From assembly GCF_014107495.1 (NCBI RefSeq), contig NZ_CP041969.1, positions 4,699,501-4,763,500 of the forward strand: a stretch of 64,000 bases of DNA, in the 5' to 3' direction. Shown here piece after piece: positions 34,754 to 43,891 of the stretch; within the stretch, counting starts at the first letter, position 1, and every line of letters begins with the position of its first letter. The notes beneath the pieces were generated by a model that saw only the letters and a program-made list of their open reading frames with translations, was not told the DNA's origin and did no database searches. This stretch comes from Cohnella cholangitidis. Lineage in GTDB: Bacteria > Bacillota > Bacilli > Paenibacillales > Paenibacillaceae. The position numbers were made by a program, and so were the translations under genes.

Positions 34754-35772
34754 TGGAGATGGTGAAAAGGGTAAGAACAAGCAAGTGGGCGTCATCGCTT
34801 TACTCGGGCTTGTTAACGATGATTTTGATGGCTCTGGTCTATCTCGTGTTAGTAATGTCTATGGATGAGGCGCCGAATCTGGAAACTTGGCTTACGTGGG
34901 TCGGCGTCCTCGTCACCGTGCAGATCGTCGTCGCTTATCGTACCGGACAAAAAACGCAGCATAAGATCGATCAATTGCAGCTTGCGATGAAACAAGTGTC
35001 CGCAGGCGGCTGGAATACTCGGCTTCCCGTTGTCGAAGGGGATGCGTTTTCGGGCGTATTTCGCGAGATGAACGCCATGATGCAACATTTGGAAGGACGT
35101 CTCAAGCTTCTTCAGCAGCTAGGGGAAAGAGAAGTAATGGAAGGGATTCCCGCGCAGGAAGAAGCCGTGTTGGAAGAACGGAAGCGGCTCGCGCGCGACT
35201 TGCACGATACCGTCAGCCAGCAATTGTTCGCGCTGCACATGTCGGCTTCCTCTCTGCCTAAGCTGTTGGAGAAAGATATGGAGCACGCGCAGAAAGTCAT
35301 GGAGCAATTGATTGCGATGTCGTCTTCGGCGCAGCGCCAAATGCGAGGGCTTATCGCGCAATTAAGGCCGATGGAGTTGCAAGGAAGAACGTTAGAAGAA
35401 GCGGTTGGGCGTTGGTTCCCGGACTACTGCAGGCAGAACGGCGTCCAAGGAACGCTGGAGATCCAAGTGCATACCCGGATCTCCGACGCGAAGGAACACC
35501 AGTTGTTCCTGATCATTCAAGAGGCGATGGCCAATGTGGTCAAACATGCGGAAGCGCAAAGCGTGAGACTGTTTCTAGGGGAAACGGACCATCAGATTTC
35601 TTTATCTATAGAAGATGACGGTTCGGGTTTTAGGAACGACCAAGTAAGAACCGGTGCATATGGCTTGTCTACTATGCGCGAACGCGCCCAGAAGCTGGGC
35701 GGGGAAGCGGAAATCGTGACAAAGCCGGGATCGGGTACGCGGGTGAAAGTTTGGTTCCCGAAATTTGAATAG
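34753..35772 (+). CDS. liaS: LiaS-type sensor histidine kinase
   Basis: The 339-residue kinase is of the HisKA_3/NarL-partner class: two N-terminal membrane segments with a very short extracellular loop (an intramembrane-sensing kinase), a HAMP-like region, and the phosphoacceptor motif RKRLARDLHDTVSQQLFAL. The ATPase domain shows IIQEAMANVVKHAEA and GSGTRVKVWFP. It starts with an ATG that shares its A with the liaF stop (TAATG). With LiaF and LiaR it forms the cell-wall-antibiotic-sensing system. It lies in the standard liaF-liaS-liaR order. Confidence 0.9.
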   Translation: MEMVKRVRTSKWASSLYSGLLTMILMALVYLVLVMSMDEAPNLETWLTWVGVLVTVQIVVAYRTGQKTQHKIDQLQLAMKQVSAGGWNTRLPVVEGDAFSGVFREMNAMMQHLEGRLKLLQQLGEREVMEGIPAQEEAVLEERKRLARDLHDTVSQQLFALHMSASSLPKLLEKDMEHAQKVMEQLIAMSSSAQRQMRGLIAQLRPMELQGRTLEEAVGRWFPDYCRQNGVQGTLEIQVHTRISDAKEHQLFLIIQEAMANVVKHAEAQSVRLFLGETDHQISLSIEDDGSGFRNDQVRTGAYGLSTMRERAQKLGGEAEIVTKPGSGTRVKVWFPKFE

Positions 35773-35783
35773 GAGCGATGAGG

Positions 35784-36458
35784 ATGACGGAGCCGGCAGG
35801 TTCTCCATGGAAAGTACTTATTGTCGACGACCACGAAATGGTTCGAATGGGTTTGCGTACTTATTTGATGCTTGATTCCAGGTTTGAAGTTATCGGGGAA
35901 GCTAGCGGAGGGAAAGACGCGTTAGAGAAGCTCGGCCGCGGAGGATACGACGGGCAATTGCCGCAAATCGTGCTGATGGATTTAATGATGCCCGATATGG
36001 ACGGAGTCCAAACGACGCGCGAATTGCTTAGCCGATATCCGGAGTTAAGGATCATTATTCTTACAAGTTTCTTGGAAGACGAGAAAGTCGTTGAGGCTAT
36101 CGAAGCGGGAGCGGTCAGCTATGTGTTGAAAACCGTATCGGCGGATGAATTGATCTACGCGATGCAAGGAGCCATCAAAAACATGCCCGTCATGAGTTCC
36201 GACGTATCCCAAGCTTTGACCCGCGGACTTCGCAAACGCTCGGCGAGCCACGAGGTTGAGGGATTGACGGAGAGGGAGCGCGAAGTTCTGCTCTTGATTG
36301 CCGAGGGCCTTAATAATAAGGACATTAGCGACGAGCTGCATATCAGCATCAAAACCGTGAAGACGCATGTCAGCAACCTTCTGATGAAATGCGAATTGGA
36401 AGATCGGACGCAGCTTGCTATATACGCGCACCGCAAAGGATGGGTTAAAGAAGGATAA
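35784..36458 (+). CDS. liaR: LiaR-type response regulator (NarL/FixJ family)
   Basis: The 224-residue regulator has a receiver domain (WKVLIVDDHEM; phosphoacceptor Asp in VLMDLMMPDMDG; Lys in YVLKTVSADE) and a C-terminal LuxR-type helix-turn-helix (GLTEREREVLLLIAEGLNNKDI, then ELHISIKTVKTHVSNLL). AGGAG at 35771-35775 fits the ATG at 35784 better than the ATG at 35778. It follows liaS after 11 nt. Activation of the liaF promoter and possibly the 28-bp palindrome is a reasonable guess. Confidence 0.9.
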   Translation: MTEPAGSPWKVLIVDDHEMVRMGLRTYLMLDSRFEVIGEASGGKDALEKLGRGGYDGQLPQIVLMDLMMPDMDGVQTTRELLSRYPELRIIILTSFLEDEKVVEAIEAGAVSYVLKTVSADELIYAMQGAIKNMPVMSSDVSQALTRGLRKRSASHEVEGLTEREREVLLLIAEGLNNKDISDELHISIKTVKTHVSNLLMKCELEDRTQLAIYAHRKGWVKEG

Positions 36459-36546
36459 AGGGCAACGAATGGGATACCCTATAGAAGGTTGTTCGAAAAG
36501 TCCATCTTATCGGACGCTTACTATATAAAAAAAGGGGATCCCCCAA

Positions 36547-36960
36547 GTGCATACCCTTTCTTCTTCCTTAACGTCGCAGGTTCAGGACTACGAAGTCTCG
36601 AGAAACGCGCTGCTGGATCATGGATTCACCCTCGGCGGCAATTGGGATTACGACCACGGCTCCTTTGACTGCGCTTTGGATGAAGCGAACAAAGTCTGGC
36701 TAAGGCTCCCCTTCGAGGTGACGGCCGGCAATTTGGACAGCGAAGCCGGAGAGGTGAGTACGGAAATTCAGTTCGGACAACCGTACGTCCTTAAACACGT
36801 TTATAATGAAGGGTCAGACCGGGAAGCCCAGCCAAGGGCGCTCGGAGCGCTAATCGATCAATTCTCCGATCCGCTGGATGCCGATGCCGAAGTCGATTCC
36901 AAATGGATCGAGCAAGCCAAACGGAAACTGCAAGAAGTAGAGGCCATATACCCGGCATGA
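36547..36960 (+). CDS. YugN-like family protein
   Basis: This 137-residue soluble protein resembles the YugN-like family: NALLDHGFTLGGNWDYDHGS, FDCALDEANKVWLRLPFEV and the FGQPYVLKHVYNEGSD block. The function of the family is unknown. The start is a GTG preceded by AAAAGGGG. It follows liaR after 88 nt and a terminator follows it. Role in envelope stress is not implied by sequence. Confidence 0.75.
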   Translation: MHTLSSSLTSQVQDYEVSRNALLDHGFTLGGNWDYDHGSFDCALDEANKVWLRLPFEVTAGNLDSEAGEVSTEIQFGQPYVLKHVYNEGSDREAQPRALGALIDQFSDPLDADAEVDSKWIEQAKRKLQEVEAIYPA

Positions 36961-36970
36961 GGACATTCGA

Positions 36971-37001
36971 ACGGCACGCCAAGTGCCGTTTCTTTATTTT
37001 T
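36971..37001 (+). terminator. Terminator after the YugN-like gene
   Basis: ACGGCAC and GTGCCGT with a 5-nt loop, followed by TTCTTTATTTTT. Confidence 0.8.
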
Positions 37002-37138
37002 ATCAAGGCGCGATTTTTTTTGCGGGCTTTTACTTCGTCTTCATTAACGTTTAAGATAGTTTTAAGGAAACTCGTTTAATATACGGATATGAAGTTCAGA
37101 ACGGCGCCGAAGAACGCGGTGCGAGGAGGCATATCAAA

Positions 37139-38647
37139 ATGGATGATCAATACAAAAAACCGGAAGAGCAAGGCCTAACATATGATCCGGAGAAACGGGA
37201 CGACCCTTATGCGGATGTACGCAGGGAGTCCGAGCCGTATACATTCGGCCCTTTCGGCCAGAGCCAAGCTCATAGCGATAACGAGCTGCAACAGCATTCC
37301 GAGCAATCGAAGACGCTGGACGTCACTCCGACAACGACGAAGGAGTATCGCCCATTCACCGTATCCGGCGGTCCGGCTCGCAATGACTGGGGGGCTAAAC
37401 CTCCGAAACGAACGTCGTTTCGCGCGATATTCGCTTCGTTCTTGGTCGGGGTTGTCGCTGTCGGGGCTTTAATGTTCACGGCTGACCGGCAGAATTGGTT
37501 CTCGTCAGAATTGCTCGGCGGATCCTCGCAGTCCCAGAATGCCGCGGTCGATGCCAAACCCGTGAGCAACTCGGTAGGCAACTCCGAGGATGTCGTTCGC
37601 CCGAACAACATCGCCAAAATTTTCGAACAATCCTCTCCGGCCGTCGTGAAGATCGAGACGTACGCGGCCGCGCAACAAAACAACGGAGGCAGCATGTTCG
37701 ACGACGATTTTTTCCGCCAATTTTTCGGGGATGATTTCGGAGGCGGCAACAACGGCGGGGAAAGCGGCAACCAAGGCGAGCTGCAACCGAGCGGGATGGG
37801 ATCGGGATTCATTTTCGACTCGACGGGATATATCTTGACCAATCAACACGTTATCGCCGGAGCGAGCGAGATTAAGGTGACCATCGAAGGCCATGAGAAA
37901 GCCTACACGGCTAAACTTCTCGGATCCAGCTACGAGTTGGATCTGGCGGTATTGAAAATCGAAGGCAATAATTTCCCTACTCTGAAGCTAGGCGATTCCA
38001 GCAGCTTGAACATGGGAGATTGGGTTGTGGCGATCGGAAATCCTTACGGTTTCGAGCATACGATCACGGTAGGCGTGCTTAGCTCCAACGAGCGCGAGAT
38101 CAGTATTCCGGACGCGAACGGCACGCGGAACTACGAACATCTCTTGCAAACGGACGCTTCGATTAATCCGGGCAACTCCGGCGGTCCGCTCCTTAATCTG
38201 AAGGGAGAGGTCATCGGGATCAATACGGCGGTCAGCTCCCAAGCTCAAGGTATCGGATTTGCGATTCCGACCAGCACGATTACGGAAGTGCTGGATAACC
38301 TGAAGAACAATACGAAAATTCCGCAAAAGCCGGCACCGTTCATCGGGGCGACGCTCATGGACGTGAACGAGGACATCGCTCAGCGTTTGGGGCTCGATAA
38401 GAGCGTAACGGGCGCGTTCGTACGGGAAGTGCTGTTCAATAGCCCTGCTTACAAAGCGGACTTGCGGCAATATGACGTCATTACGGGCATGGACGGCAAG
38501 TCGTATAAAAACAAAGAAGAACTGATCGCGGCCATCCAAAAGAAAGCGGTCGGCGATAAAGTGAAGCTCGACGTATTGCGCGGAGATAAGAAAATCGAGA
38601 TCAACGTCGAGATCGGCAATAAGAACGAATATAACACTCAAGAATAA
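37139..38647 (+). CDS. htrA: HtrA-like membrane-anchored serine protease
   Basis: The 502-residue protein has a long cytoplasmic N-terminal region, one membrane anchor (about 94-114), a trypsin-like domain and a C-terminal PDZ domain (about 390-490). The catalytic triad is His237 (TNQHVIAG), Asp268 (ELDLAVLKI) and Ser347 (NPGNSGGPL). A Gly/Asn-rich loop (about 180-215) precedes the protease domain. HtrA proteins degrade misfolded secreted proteins outside the membrane. GAGGAGG precedes the ATG. A terminator separates it from the two-component genes, which probably sense envelope stress. CssRS-type regulation of htrA is a known parallel. Confidence 0.92.
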   Translation: MDDQYKKPEEQGLTYDPEKRDDPYADVRRESEPYTFGPFGQSQAHSDNELQQHSEQSKTLDVTPTTTKEYRPFTVSGGPARNDWGAKPPKRTSFRAIFASFLVGVVAVGALMFTADRQNWFSSELLGGSSQSQNAAVDAKPVSNSVGNSEDVVRPNNIAKIFEQSSPAVVKIETYAAAQQNNGGSMFDDDFFRQFFGDDFGGGNNGGESGNQGELQPSGMGSGFIFDSTGYILTNQHVIAGASEIKVTIEGHEKAYTAKLLGSSYELDLAVLKIEGNNFPTLKLGDSSSLNMGDWVVAIGNPYGFEHTITVGVLSSNEREISIPDANGTRNYEHLLQTDASINPGNSGGPLLNLKGEVIGINTAVSSQAQGIGFAIPTSTITEVLDNLKNNTKIPQKPAPFIGATLMDVNEDIAQRLGLDKSVTGAFVREVLFNSPAYKADLRQYDVITGMDGKSYKNKEELIAAIQKKAVGDKVKLDVLRGDKKIEINVEIGNKNEYNTQE

Positions 38648-38678
38648 ACGAATACGGTTTGAGGATAAGACCATGAGG

Positions 38679-38713
38679 AGCGGGAAACCGGAAAGAGGTT
38701 GTCCCGCTTTTTT
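38679..38713 (+). terminator. Terminator after htrA
   Basis: AGCGGGA and TCCCGCT with inner ACC/GGT pairing, followed by six T. Confidence 0.8.
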
Positions 38714-38735
38714 GGGCTAGAGGAGGCCATGTCGG

Positions 38736-39422
38736 ATGAGACCCCATATTGCTGTGATCGACGATGATGAGAAAATTACCGCTCTGTTGCGCCGCAGCTT
38801 AGCTTTCGAAGGATATGAAATTACGACCGCGCCCGACGGCGCGGAAGGATTGAAGCTGCTTAACCAACGGCAAGTCGACCTTGTTATTCTCGATGTCATG
38901 ATGCCGAAGATGGACGGTTGGGAAGTGTGCAGAAGAGTGCGGGAAGCGGGAATCGAATCCCCGATACTTCTGCTCACGGCCAAGGACGAGGTGACGGATC
39001 GCGTGAAAGGGCTCGACTTGGGAGCGGACGACTATTTGGTGAAACCGTTCGCCCTGGAAGAGTTGATGGCCCGCGTTCGCGCGCTGTTGAGAAGGCGTCC
39101 GGAGAAGTCGGAGGAAAGCGGGCATTTTCGTTACGAGGATCTGCTGCTCGACGTCGATGGCAGGGAGACGCTTAGAGGAGACCGGAGAATCGATCTGACC
39201 GCGAAGGAGTTCGATTTGCTGCATCTATTCATGCAGAATCCGAAAAGAGTGTTATCGAGAGATCTCATTATGGAACGCATCTGGGGATACGATTACAGCG
39301 GGGAATCCAACGTGCTAGAGGTATATGTGGCCATGCTGAGGCAGAAGTTGGAGGAGAACGGGGAGAAAAGACTGATCCAGACCGTTAGAGGCGCCGGATA
39401 CGTTCTGAAGGGAGAAGGCTAG
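38736..39422 (+). CDS. OmpR/PhoB-family response regulator
   Basis: The 228-residue regulator has a receiver domain (IAVIDDDEKITALL; phosphoacceptor in LVILDVMMPKMDG; Lys in YLVKPFALEEL) and a winged-helix output domain (LTAKEFDLLHLFMQNPKRVL...VRGAGYVLKGEG). AGGAGG precedes the ATG. It overlaps in transcription with the kinase that starts 2 nt later, so they are partners. Resembles MprA/PrrA/CssR types; the target may be htrA just upstream. Confidence 0.9.
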   Translation: MRPHIAVIDDDEKITALLRRSLAFEGYEITTAPDGAEGLKLLNQRQVDLVILDVMMPKMDGWEVCRRVREAGIESPILLLTAKDEVTDRVKGLDLGADDYLVKPFALEELMARVRALLRRRPEKSEESGHFRYEDLLLDVDGRETLRGDRRIDLTAKEFDLLHLFMQNPKRVLSRDLIMERIWGYDYSGESNVLEVYVAMLRQKLEENGEKRLIQTVRGAGYVLKGEG

Positions 39423-39423
39423 C

Positions 39424-40914
39424 ATGTCCATCCGGCTGCGGCTAACATTATGGTATTCCGGTTTGCTTGCGGTAGCTTTGGTTGCTTTCGGGGTTATTAT
39501 CTATGGCGTGGTTCAGAATAACACGATGTCCGAGCTCAAGGACAATATGAAGAGGATCGCCGCGAATACGGATGTATCTCTAACGGCTAATATCAATCTT
39601 CGAGGAATTGTTCCGCGGGGGATTGATTACAACAGCATCTATATTCAATTGGTCAACTATACTCAAACCGTTACGGGAACGGTCGATCAGAAGACGGATA
39701 ATATGTTTCCGAGCCAGAGGAGAGACGAGCTGACTTTCCCTTTTCCAAGGCAAGACGAGGCTGATCCGAACTACCGGTTCGTGTCCAAGGAAGTGAACGG
39801 AGCTCCGTTCCTTATTCTGGAGAAATCGTTGCTGTACGATAAAAACGTTGTCGGACTGCTTCAAGTCGGGGCATTTACGGGGCGTGAAGAACAGTTTCTA
39901 ACCCAACTAAGAAACATTTTGTGGTTTTCCGGCGTTGCCGGAGTAATAGCCGCGTTTTTCCTTGGCATGTTCTTGTCCCGCAAAGCGTTAATGCCGATCA
40001 ATCGGGTAACGGAGGCGGCGGAACGAATCCAGAGCGGGTCTCAGCTTAGCTTGAGAATTCCGCGGGAGACGCCGAATGACGAGATCGGGCGTCTGACGGA
40101 TACGCTTAACGGGATGTTATCCGGCCTTGAGCGGGCGTACAAAAATTTGGAGGACTCCAACGCCGCGCAAAGAAGGTTCGTATCCGATGCATCGCATGAG
40201 CTGCGAACCCCGCTGACGACTATACGCGGGAACGTGGATCTGTTGGAGAAAATATGGGAGAACGACTTGCGCGGACCGACGGGTCAAGTCGAGCATTCCG
40301 CGTTGTCCGCGATGGATAAGCAGACGATGTCTCTGGAGTCCATTCGGGATATAGCCGACGAAGCCCGGCGGATGAGCGGCTTGGTTAACGATCTTTTGTC
40401 CTTGGCTAGAGCCGATGCGGGGTACGTGATGGAGATGGAGAACGTGCCTTTGCAACCGTTGGCGGAGGAAGCTTCTCGCCGAGCCGGATTCCTTCCGCGC
40501 AAAGCGGAGTGGGTGGCAGGACCGTTTGAGGCGCTGAACGGAGTGGAAGTACGGGGGAATCGCGATTACTTGCTTCAATTATTGTTCATCCTAATCGAGA
40601 ATGGATTCAAGTACACGCCTCATGGAACCGTTCGATTGTACGCGTCCCAAGCTGACGGATTCGTAGGCTTATCGGTAGCGGACACCGGGATCGGCATCCA
40701 TGCCGAGGAAGTGCCTCACATTTTCGAACGGTTCTACCGCGTAGACGTGTCTCGAGGCGAAACATCGGGAACCGGTCTGGGATTATCTATCGCAAAATGG
40801 ATAGCGGATATGCATCACGCCAGGTTCGAAGTCAGAACGCAGCTTGGAGAAGGCACGGTATTTACGATATGGCTGCCGATTTTGGCAATCAAAGATAAAC
40901 GATTATCGGATTAA
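39424..40914 (+). CDS. Sensor histidine kinase, HAMP/HisKA/HATPase
   Basis: The 496-residue kinase has TM1 at about 12-30, a roughly 130-residue extracellular sensor domain, TM2 at about 165-184, HAMP (about 185-240), HisKA with the phosphoacceptor His258 (SDASHELRTPLTTIRG), and a HATPase domain (about 375-490) with NGFKYTP, DTGIGI and GTGLGLSIAK. It is paired with the OmpR-type regulator upstream. The signal is unknown, but proximity to htrA suggests misfolded protein or envelope stress. Confidence 0.92.
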   Translation: MSIRLRLTLWYSGLLAVALVAFGVIIYGVVQNNTMSELKDNMKRIAANTDVSLTANINLRGIVPRGIDYNSIYIQLVNYTQTVTGTVDQKTDNMFPSQRRDELTFPFPRQDEADPNYRFVSKEVNGAPFLILEKSLLYDKNVVGLLQVGAFTGREEQFLTQLRNILWFSGVAGVIAAFFLGMFLSRKALMPINRVTEAAERIQSGSQLSLRIPRETPNDEIGRLTDTLNGMLSGLERAYKNLEDSNAAQRRFVSDASHELRTPLTTIRGNVDLLEKIWENDLRGPTGQVEHSALSAMDKQTMSLESIRDIADEARRMSGLVNDLLSLARADAGYVMEMENVPLQPLAEEASRRAGFLPRKAEWVAGPFEALNGVEVRGNRDYLLQLLFILIENGFKYTPHGTVRLYASQADGFVGLSVADTGIGIHAEEVPHIFERFYRVDVSRGETSGTGLGLSIAKWIADMHHARFEVRTQLGEGTVFTIWLPILAIKDKRLSD

Positions 40915-40921
40915 TTCAGTA

Positions 40922-40963
40922 GAAGGCGTCAACACCGGTGCTAGAATCCGTGTTGCCGCCTTC
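40922..40963 (+). terminator. Hairpin after the kinase gene
   Basis: GAAGGCG-T-CAACAC (40922-40935) pairs with 40950-40963 across one mismatch. No strong T tract follows, so it may be a weak terminator or an mRNA 3' stabiliser. Confidence 0.5.
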
Positions 40964-41002
40964 CGCTATTCGCGTCGCCTTTTCCCGGTAACGTTAATAA
41001 GT

Positions 41003-41008
41003 TATAAT
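41003..41008 (+). promoter_or_regulatory. Probable -10 of the ispH promoter
   Basis: TATAAT at 41003-41008 is preceded by no good -35 (TTTTCC 17 nt upstream). It lies 74 nt before the ispH start. Confidence 0.45.
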
Positions 41009-41056
41009 AGGAAGAGAGTCGTTACGTCCATCGAACTCGGAGAAGGAAAACGCATC

Positions 41057-41164
41057 ATGGGCGAGAAAGCGGGCGTTGATTATGGAAGTCGTGAAAATTT
41101 CCCCGAGAGGCTATTGTTACGGCGTTGTGGATGCAATGGTGCTTGCCCTGCAGACCGCGCGTAA
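41057..41164 (+). other. Possible 35-codon upstream ORF overlapping the ispH start
   Basis: An ATG at 41057 has a good GGAGAAGG box at 41039-41046 and runs 35 codons in another frame into ispH. The ispH ATG at 41082 itself has only a weak site. Translation of the small ORF may open the ispH start by coupling; the encoded peptide ([20 protein letters not shown]...) is not recognised. Confidence 0.35.
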
Positions 41165-42041
41165 CTTAGACCTTCCAAGGCCTATTTATATATTGGGAAT
41201 GATTGTTCATAATAGTCATGTAACGGAAGCTTTCAAAGACGAAGGGATCATTACGCTTGACGGGAATGATCGGCTGGAAATATTGGAGCAGATCGAGCAG
41301 GGTACCGTTATCTTCACCGCGCACGGCGTATCGCCCGAAGTTCGCAGGAGAGCGAAGGAAAAGGGATTAACGTTAGTGGACGCCACGTGCCCGGACGTAA
41401 CCAAGACCCATGACTTGATCAGGGAGAAGGTTGGCGAAGGCTACGAGGTTATCTATATCGGCAAGAAAAATCACCCGGAACCCGAGGGCGCGATCGGAAT
41501 CGCTCCCGGCAACGTACATCTTATCGAGCGAGAAGAAGATATCGAGAAATTGAACCTCGCCACGGAACGGATCATTATCACGAACCAAACTACGATGTCC
41601 CAATGGGACATTAAGCATCTCATGGCCTTATTGCTTGCCGCCTTCCCGACTGCCGAGATTCATAACGAAATTTGCCTAGCGACACAGGTTCGTCAAGAAG
41701 CGGTAGCGGATCAAGCGGGAGAAGCCCAGTTATGCATCGTCGTAGGCGATCCTCGAAGCAATAACTCCAACCGTCTAGCCCAAGTTTCGCAAGAGATCGC
41801 CGGGGTCCCCGCTTACCGCGTAGCGGACGTATCCGAGATTAAGCAAGAATGGCTGCAAGGGCTTGAACGGGTTGCCGTGACATCGGGAGCGTCGACTCCG
41901 ACCGCACTGACCAAGGAAGTGATCGCTTATTTGGAGCAATTCGATTCCGACAACCCGGATACTTGGCCGATTAAACGTACCGTTAATCCGAATAAATTGT
42001 TGCCTAACGTAAAAATGAAGGCAGCGGAAGTCCAAGCCTAG
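41082..42041 (+). CDS. ispH: 4-hydroxy-3-methylbut-2-enyl diphosphate reductase
   Basis: IspH is the last enzyme of the MEP isoprenoid pathway and carries a [4Fe-4S] cluster. The 319-residue protein shows the three cluster cysteines in [12 protein letters not shown] (near residue 13), VDATCPDV (near 104) and [10 protein letters not shown], and the TxHGVSPEV motif. It begins [14 protein letters not shown], like Paenibacillaceae homologues. The isoprenoids made feed menaquinone (see mqnC) and undecaprenyl phosphate. Confidence 0.94.
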   Translation: MEVVKISPRGYCYGVVDAMVLALQTARNLDLPRPIYILGMIVHNSHVTEAFKDEGIITLDGNDRLEILEQIEQGTVIFTAHGVSPEVRRRAKEKGLTLVDATCPDVTKTHDLIREKVGEGYEVIYIGKKNHPEPEGAIGIAPGNVHLIEREEDIEKLNLATERIIITNQTTMSQWDIKHLMALLLAAFPTAEIHNEICLATQVRQEAVADQAGEAQLCIVVGDPRSNNSNRLAQVSQEIAGVPAYRVADVSEIKQEWLQGLERVAVTSGASTPTALTKEVIAYLEQFDSDNPDTWPIKRTVNPNKLLPNVKMKAAEVQA

Positions 42042-42121
42042 AGTTCTTCTTGATCGCAAGATGATTTTTTTGAACGGCTTCTAAGCGGACTTGCTTCCGT
42101 CATCCTTGGAAGGAGCTTCCC

Positions 42122-42613
42122 ATGCATCGACTTCAACAAATACCGCGTTGGCTGAAATTCAAATATATGATGTTGATCCGGGCAAAGGGCGGTGCCTCCA
42201 TTGTCGCGATGGGCTTCGCAATCGGGCTTGCAATCGAAATGTTTACTCTGCCTACGTTGGGGTTCGCATTCGTGCTTATTTTTCCGCTGTGCTATTTACT
42301 CAAGGGAAACTTGCCTGCAGCTTTGATCGGATTCGTCGTGGGTAAAATCATCTACATTCCGATGATGTACCCGAATTCCAAAGTAGGCGGTTGGATTCTT
42401 CCGAAGCATCTCAGCTTCCATATTCCGGTCGTTCCCGAATGGTTCAATCATTTGTTGTTGACGAACCTAAAGCTGATCGTCGGCGGAATGGTGGATGGGG
42501 CGATTCTGGGAATGCTTTGTTATTTCCCGATCAAATACAGTTTGGATACGTACAAGGCGAAGCGTAAAGACAAGAAGAAACTAAACAGAGCGAAGCTTGA
42601 AGCTAGAATTTAG
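42122..42613 (+). CDS. DUF2062-domain membrane protein
   Basis: This 163-residue protein has about three membrane segments. The pattern ASIVAMGFAIGLAIEMFTLP...LLKGNLPAALIGFVVGK fits DUF2062, a family of unknown function found next to envelope and glycosyltransferase genes in other bacteria. The C terminus is strongly basic and cytoplasmic. AAGGAGC precedes the ATG at 42122. It follows ispH by 80 nt. Confidence 0.7.
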   Translation: MHRLQQIPRWLKFKYMMLIRAKGGASIVAMGFAIGLAIEMFTLPTLGFAFVLIFPLCYLLKGNLPAALIGFVVGKIIYIPMMYPNSKVGGWILPKHLSFHIPVVPEWFNHLLLTNLKLIVGGMVDGAILGMLCYFPIKYSLDTYKAKRKDKKKLNRAKLEARI

Positions 42614-42649
42614 TCGTTTGTAGGTAAAAATGTCCAAGGCCAACCGATT

Positions 42650-42666
42650 CGCAAAACGATTTTGCG
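42650..42666. promoter_or_regulatory. Candidate operator at the aroF promoter
   Basis: CGCAAAACGATTTTGCG is a perfect 7-3-7 inverted repeat ending 3 bp upstream of the -35 box. Confidence 0.4.
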
Positions 42667-42669
42667 GGG

Positions 42670-42698
42670 TTGACAGTGGACTTTTTTTCATCTATATT
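42670..42698 (+). promoter_or_regulatory. Sigma-A promoter of the DAHP synthase gene
   Basis: TTGACA at 42670-42675 and TATATT at 42693-42698 with a 17-nt spacer. Confidence 0.8.
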
Positions 42699-42714
42699 TA
42701 CTTTAGTGCTTAAA

Positions 42715-42738
42715 AGCGTATAAGCGTCACAGCGTATA
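42715..42738 (+). repeat. Three tandem octamers in the DAHP synthase leader
   Basis: AGCGTATA, AGCGTCAC and AGCGTATA follow head to tail just after the expected transcription start. Confidence 0.5.
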
Positions 42739-42768
42739 CGCGTTAAATCATTCAGGAGAGTGAATGTC

Positions 42769-43830
42769 ATGATCGTTATTACTTCCCCTCAAATTACAGA
42801 CGACCGCATCGCGGAAATCGTCCGTTATATCGAACAATCCGGCGTCCAAGCGCACGTGTCGCGCGGAACGGATCGTACCGTCATCGGAATCATCGGCAAA
42901 GCGGAGCCAACGCTCGCCGAACATGTCCGTTCGATGAAAGGCGTAGAGAACGTAATCAAGATTTCCAAATCGTATAAACTCGCTAGCCGGGATTTCCACC
43001 CGGACGACACGATCATCGAAGTGAAGGGCGTAAAGATCGGCGGAGATAACCTGGTCGTAATGGGCGGACCTTGCGCGGTGGAAACGCCCGAGCAGATCGA
43101 CGAGATCGCAAGGTTGGTGAAATCGGCGGGCGGACAGGTGCTTCGAGGAGGCGCGTTCAAGCCCCGCACGGGTCCGTACAGCTTCCAAGGGATCGGAGTG
43201 GAAGGCCTGAAATGGATGAAGGAAGCGGGCGAGAAATACGGCTTGCTTACGATTACCGAAGTCATGGCTCCGGAGTTCGTCGACGTATGCGCCGAGTACG
43301 CGGATATCATGCAAGTCGGCACGCGTAACATGCAGAACTTCGACCTGCTTCGCAAGCTAGGCACGATCAAGAATCCGGTATTGCTCAAACGCGGTTTCAG
43401 CGCGACGTACGATGAGTGGTTGAATGCGGCGGAATACATTCTGGCGGGCGGCAATCCTAATGTTATGCTATGCGAGCGGGGAATTCGCACGTTCGAAACG
43501 TATACCCGAAACACGTTCGACTTAACCGCCATTCCGGTTATCCAGCAATTGTCGCATCTTCCGGTCATCGCGGATCCTAGCCATGCGACGGGTCGCAGGG
43601 AATTGGTCGAGACGATGACGAAAGCATCGCTAGCCGCGGGGGCGAACGGCTTGATCATCGAGATGCATACCGATCCGGACAATTCGGCTACCGGCGACGG
43701 CGTGCAATCCCTGTTCCCGGATCAGTTCGCGAACTTGCTCAAGGAACTGGAGCAGCTTGCGCCGCTTCTCGGCAAGAAGTTCGATACGGAGAAAGCGCCG
43801 GCAGAAGCGTTTGCCACATGGATTAAATAG
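42769..43830 (+). CDS. aroF: 3-deoxy-7-phosphoheptulonate synthase (DAHP synthase, type I beta)
   Basis: DAHP synthase condenses PEP and erythrose 4-phosphate, the first step of aromatic amino acid synthesis. The 353-residue protein has an N-terminal ferredoxin-like regulatory domain (about 1-85) and the KDO8P-synthase-like barrel. Barrel motifs include GGPCAVETPEQ, RGGAFKPRTGPYSFQG, GTRNMQNFDLL, LLKRGF and DPSHATGRRELV. The regulatory domain points to feedback by Tyr/Phe, as in Thermotoga-type enzymes. No fused chorismate mutase is present. CAGGAGAG fits the ATG at 42769, so the GTG at 42760 is rejected. Confidence 0.93.
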   Translation: MIVITSPQITDDRIAEIVRYIEQSGVQAHVSRGTDRTVIGIIGKAEPTLAEHVRSMKGVENVIKISKSYKLASRDFHPDDTIIEVKGVKIGGDNLVVMGGPCAVETPEQIDEIARLVKSAGGQVLRGGAFKPRTGPYSFQGIGVEGLKWMKEAGEKYGLLTITEVMAPEFVDVCAEYADIMQVGTRNMQNFDLLRKLGTIKNPVLLKRGFSATYDEWLNAAEYILAGGNPNVMLCERGIRTFETYTRNTFDLTAIPVIQQLSHLPVIADPSHATGRRELVETMTKASLAAGANGLIIEMHTDPDNSATGDGVQSLFPDQFANLLKELEQLAPLLGKKFDTEKAPAEAFATWIK

Positions 43831-43837
43831 ACGAAAT

Positions 43838-43891
43838 AAATCACATCGCATGCTTGGACGGAAAACCGTCGGCGGCGATGTGATTTTTTTT
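43838..43891 (+). terminator. Terminator after the DAHP synthase gene
   Basis: AAATCACATCGC (43838-43849) and GCGATGTGATTT (43874-43885) enclose an inner GACGG/CCGTC hairpin, then eight T. Confidence 0.88.
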
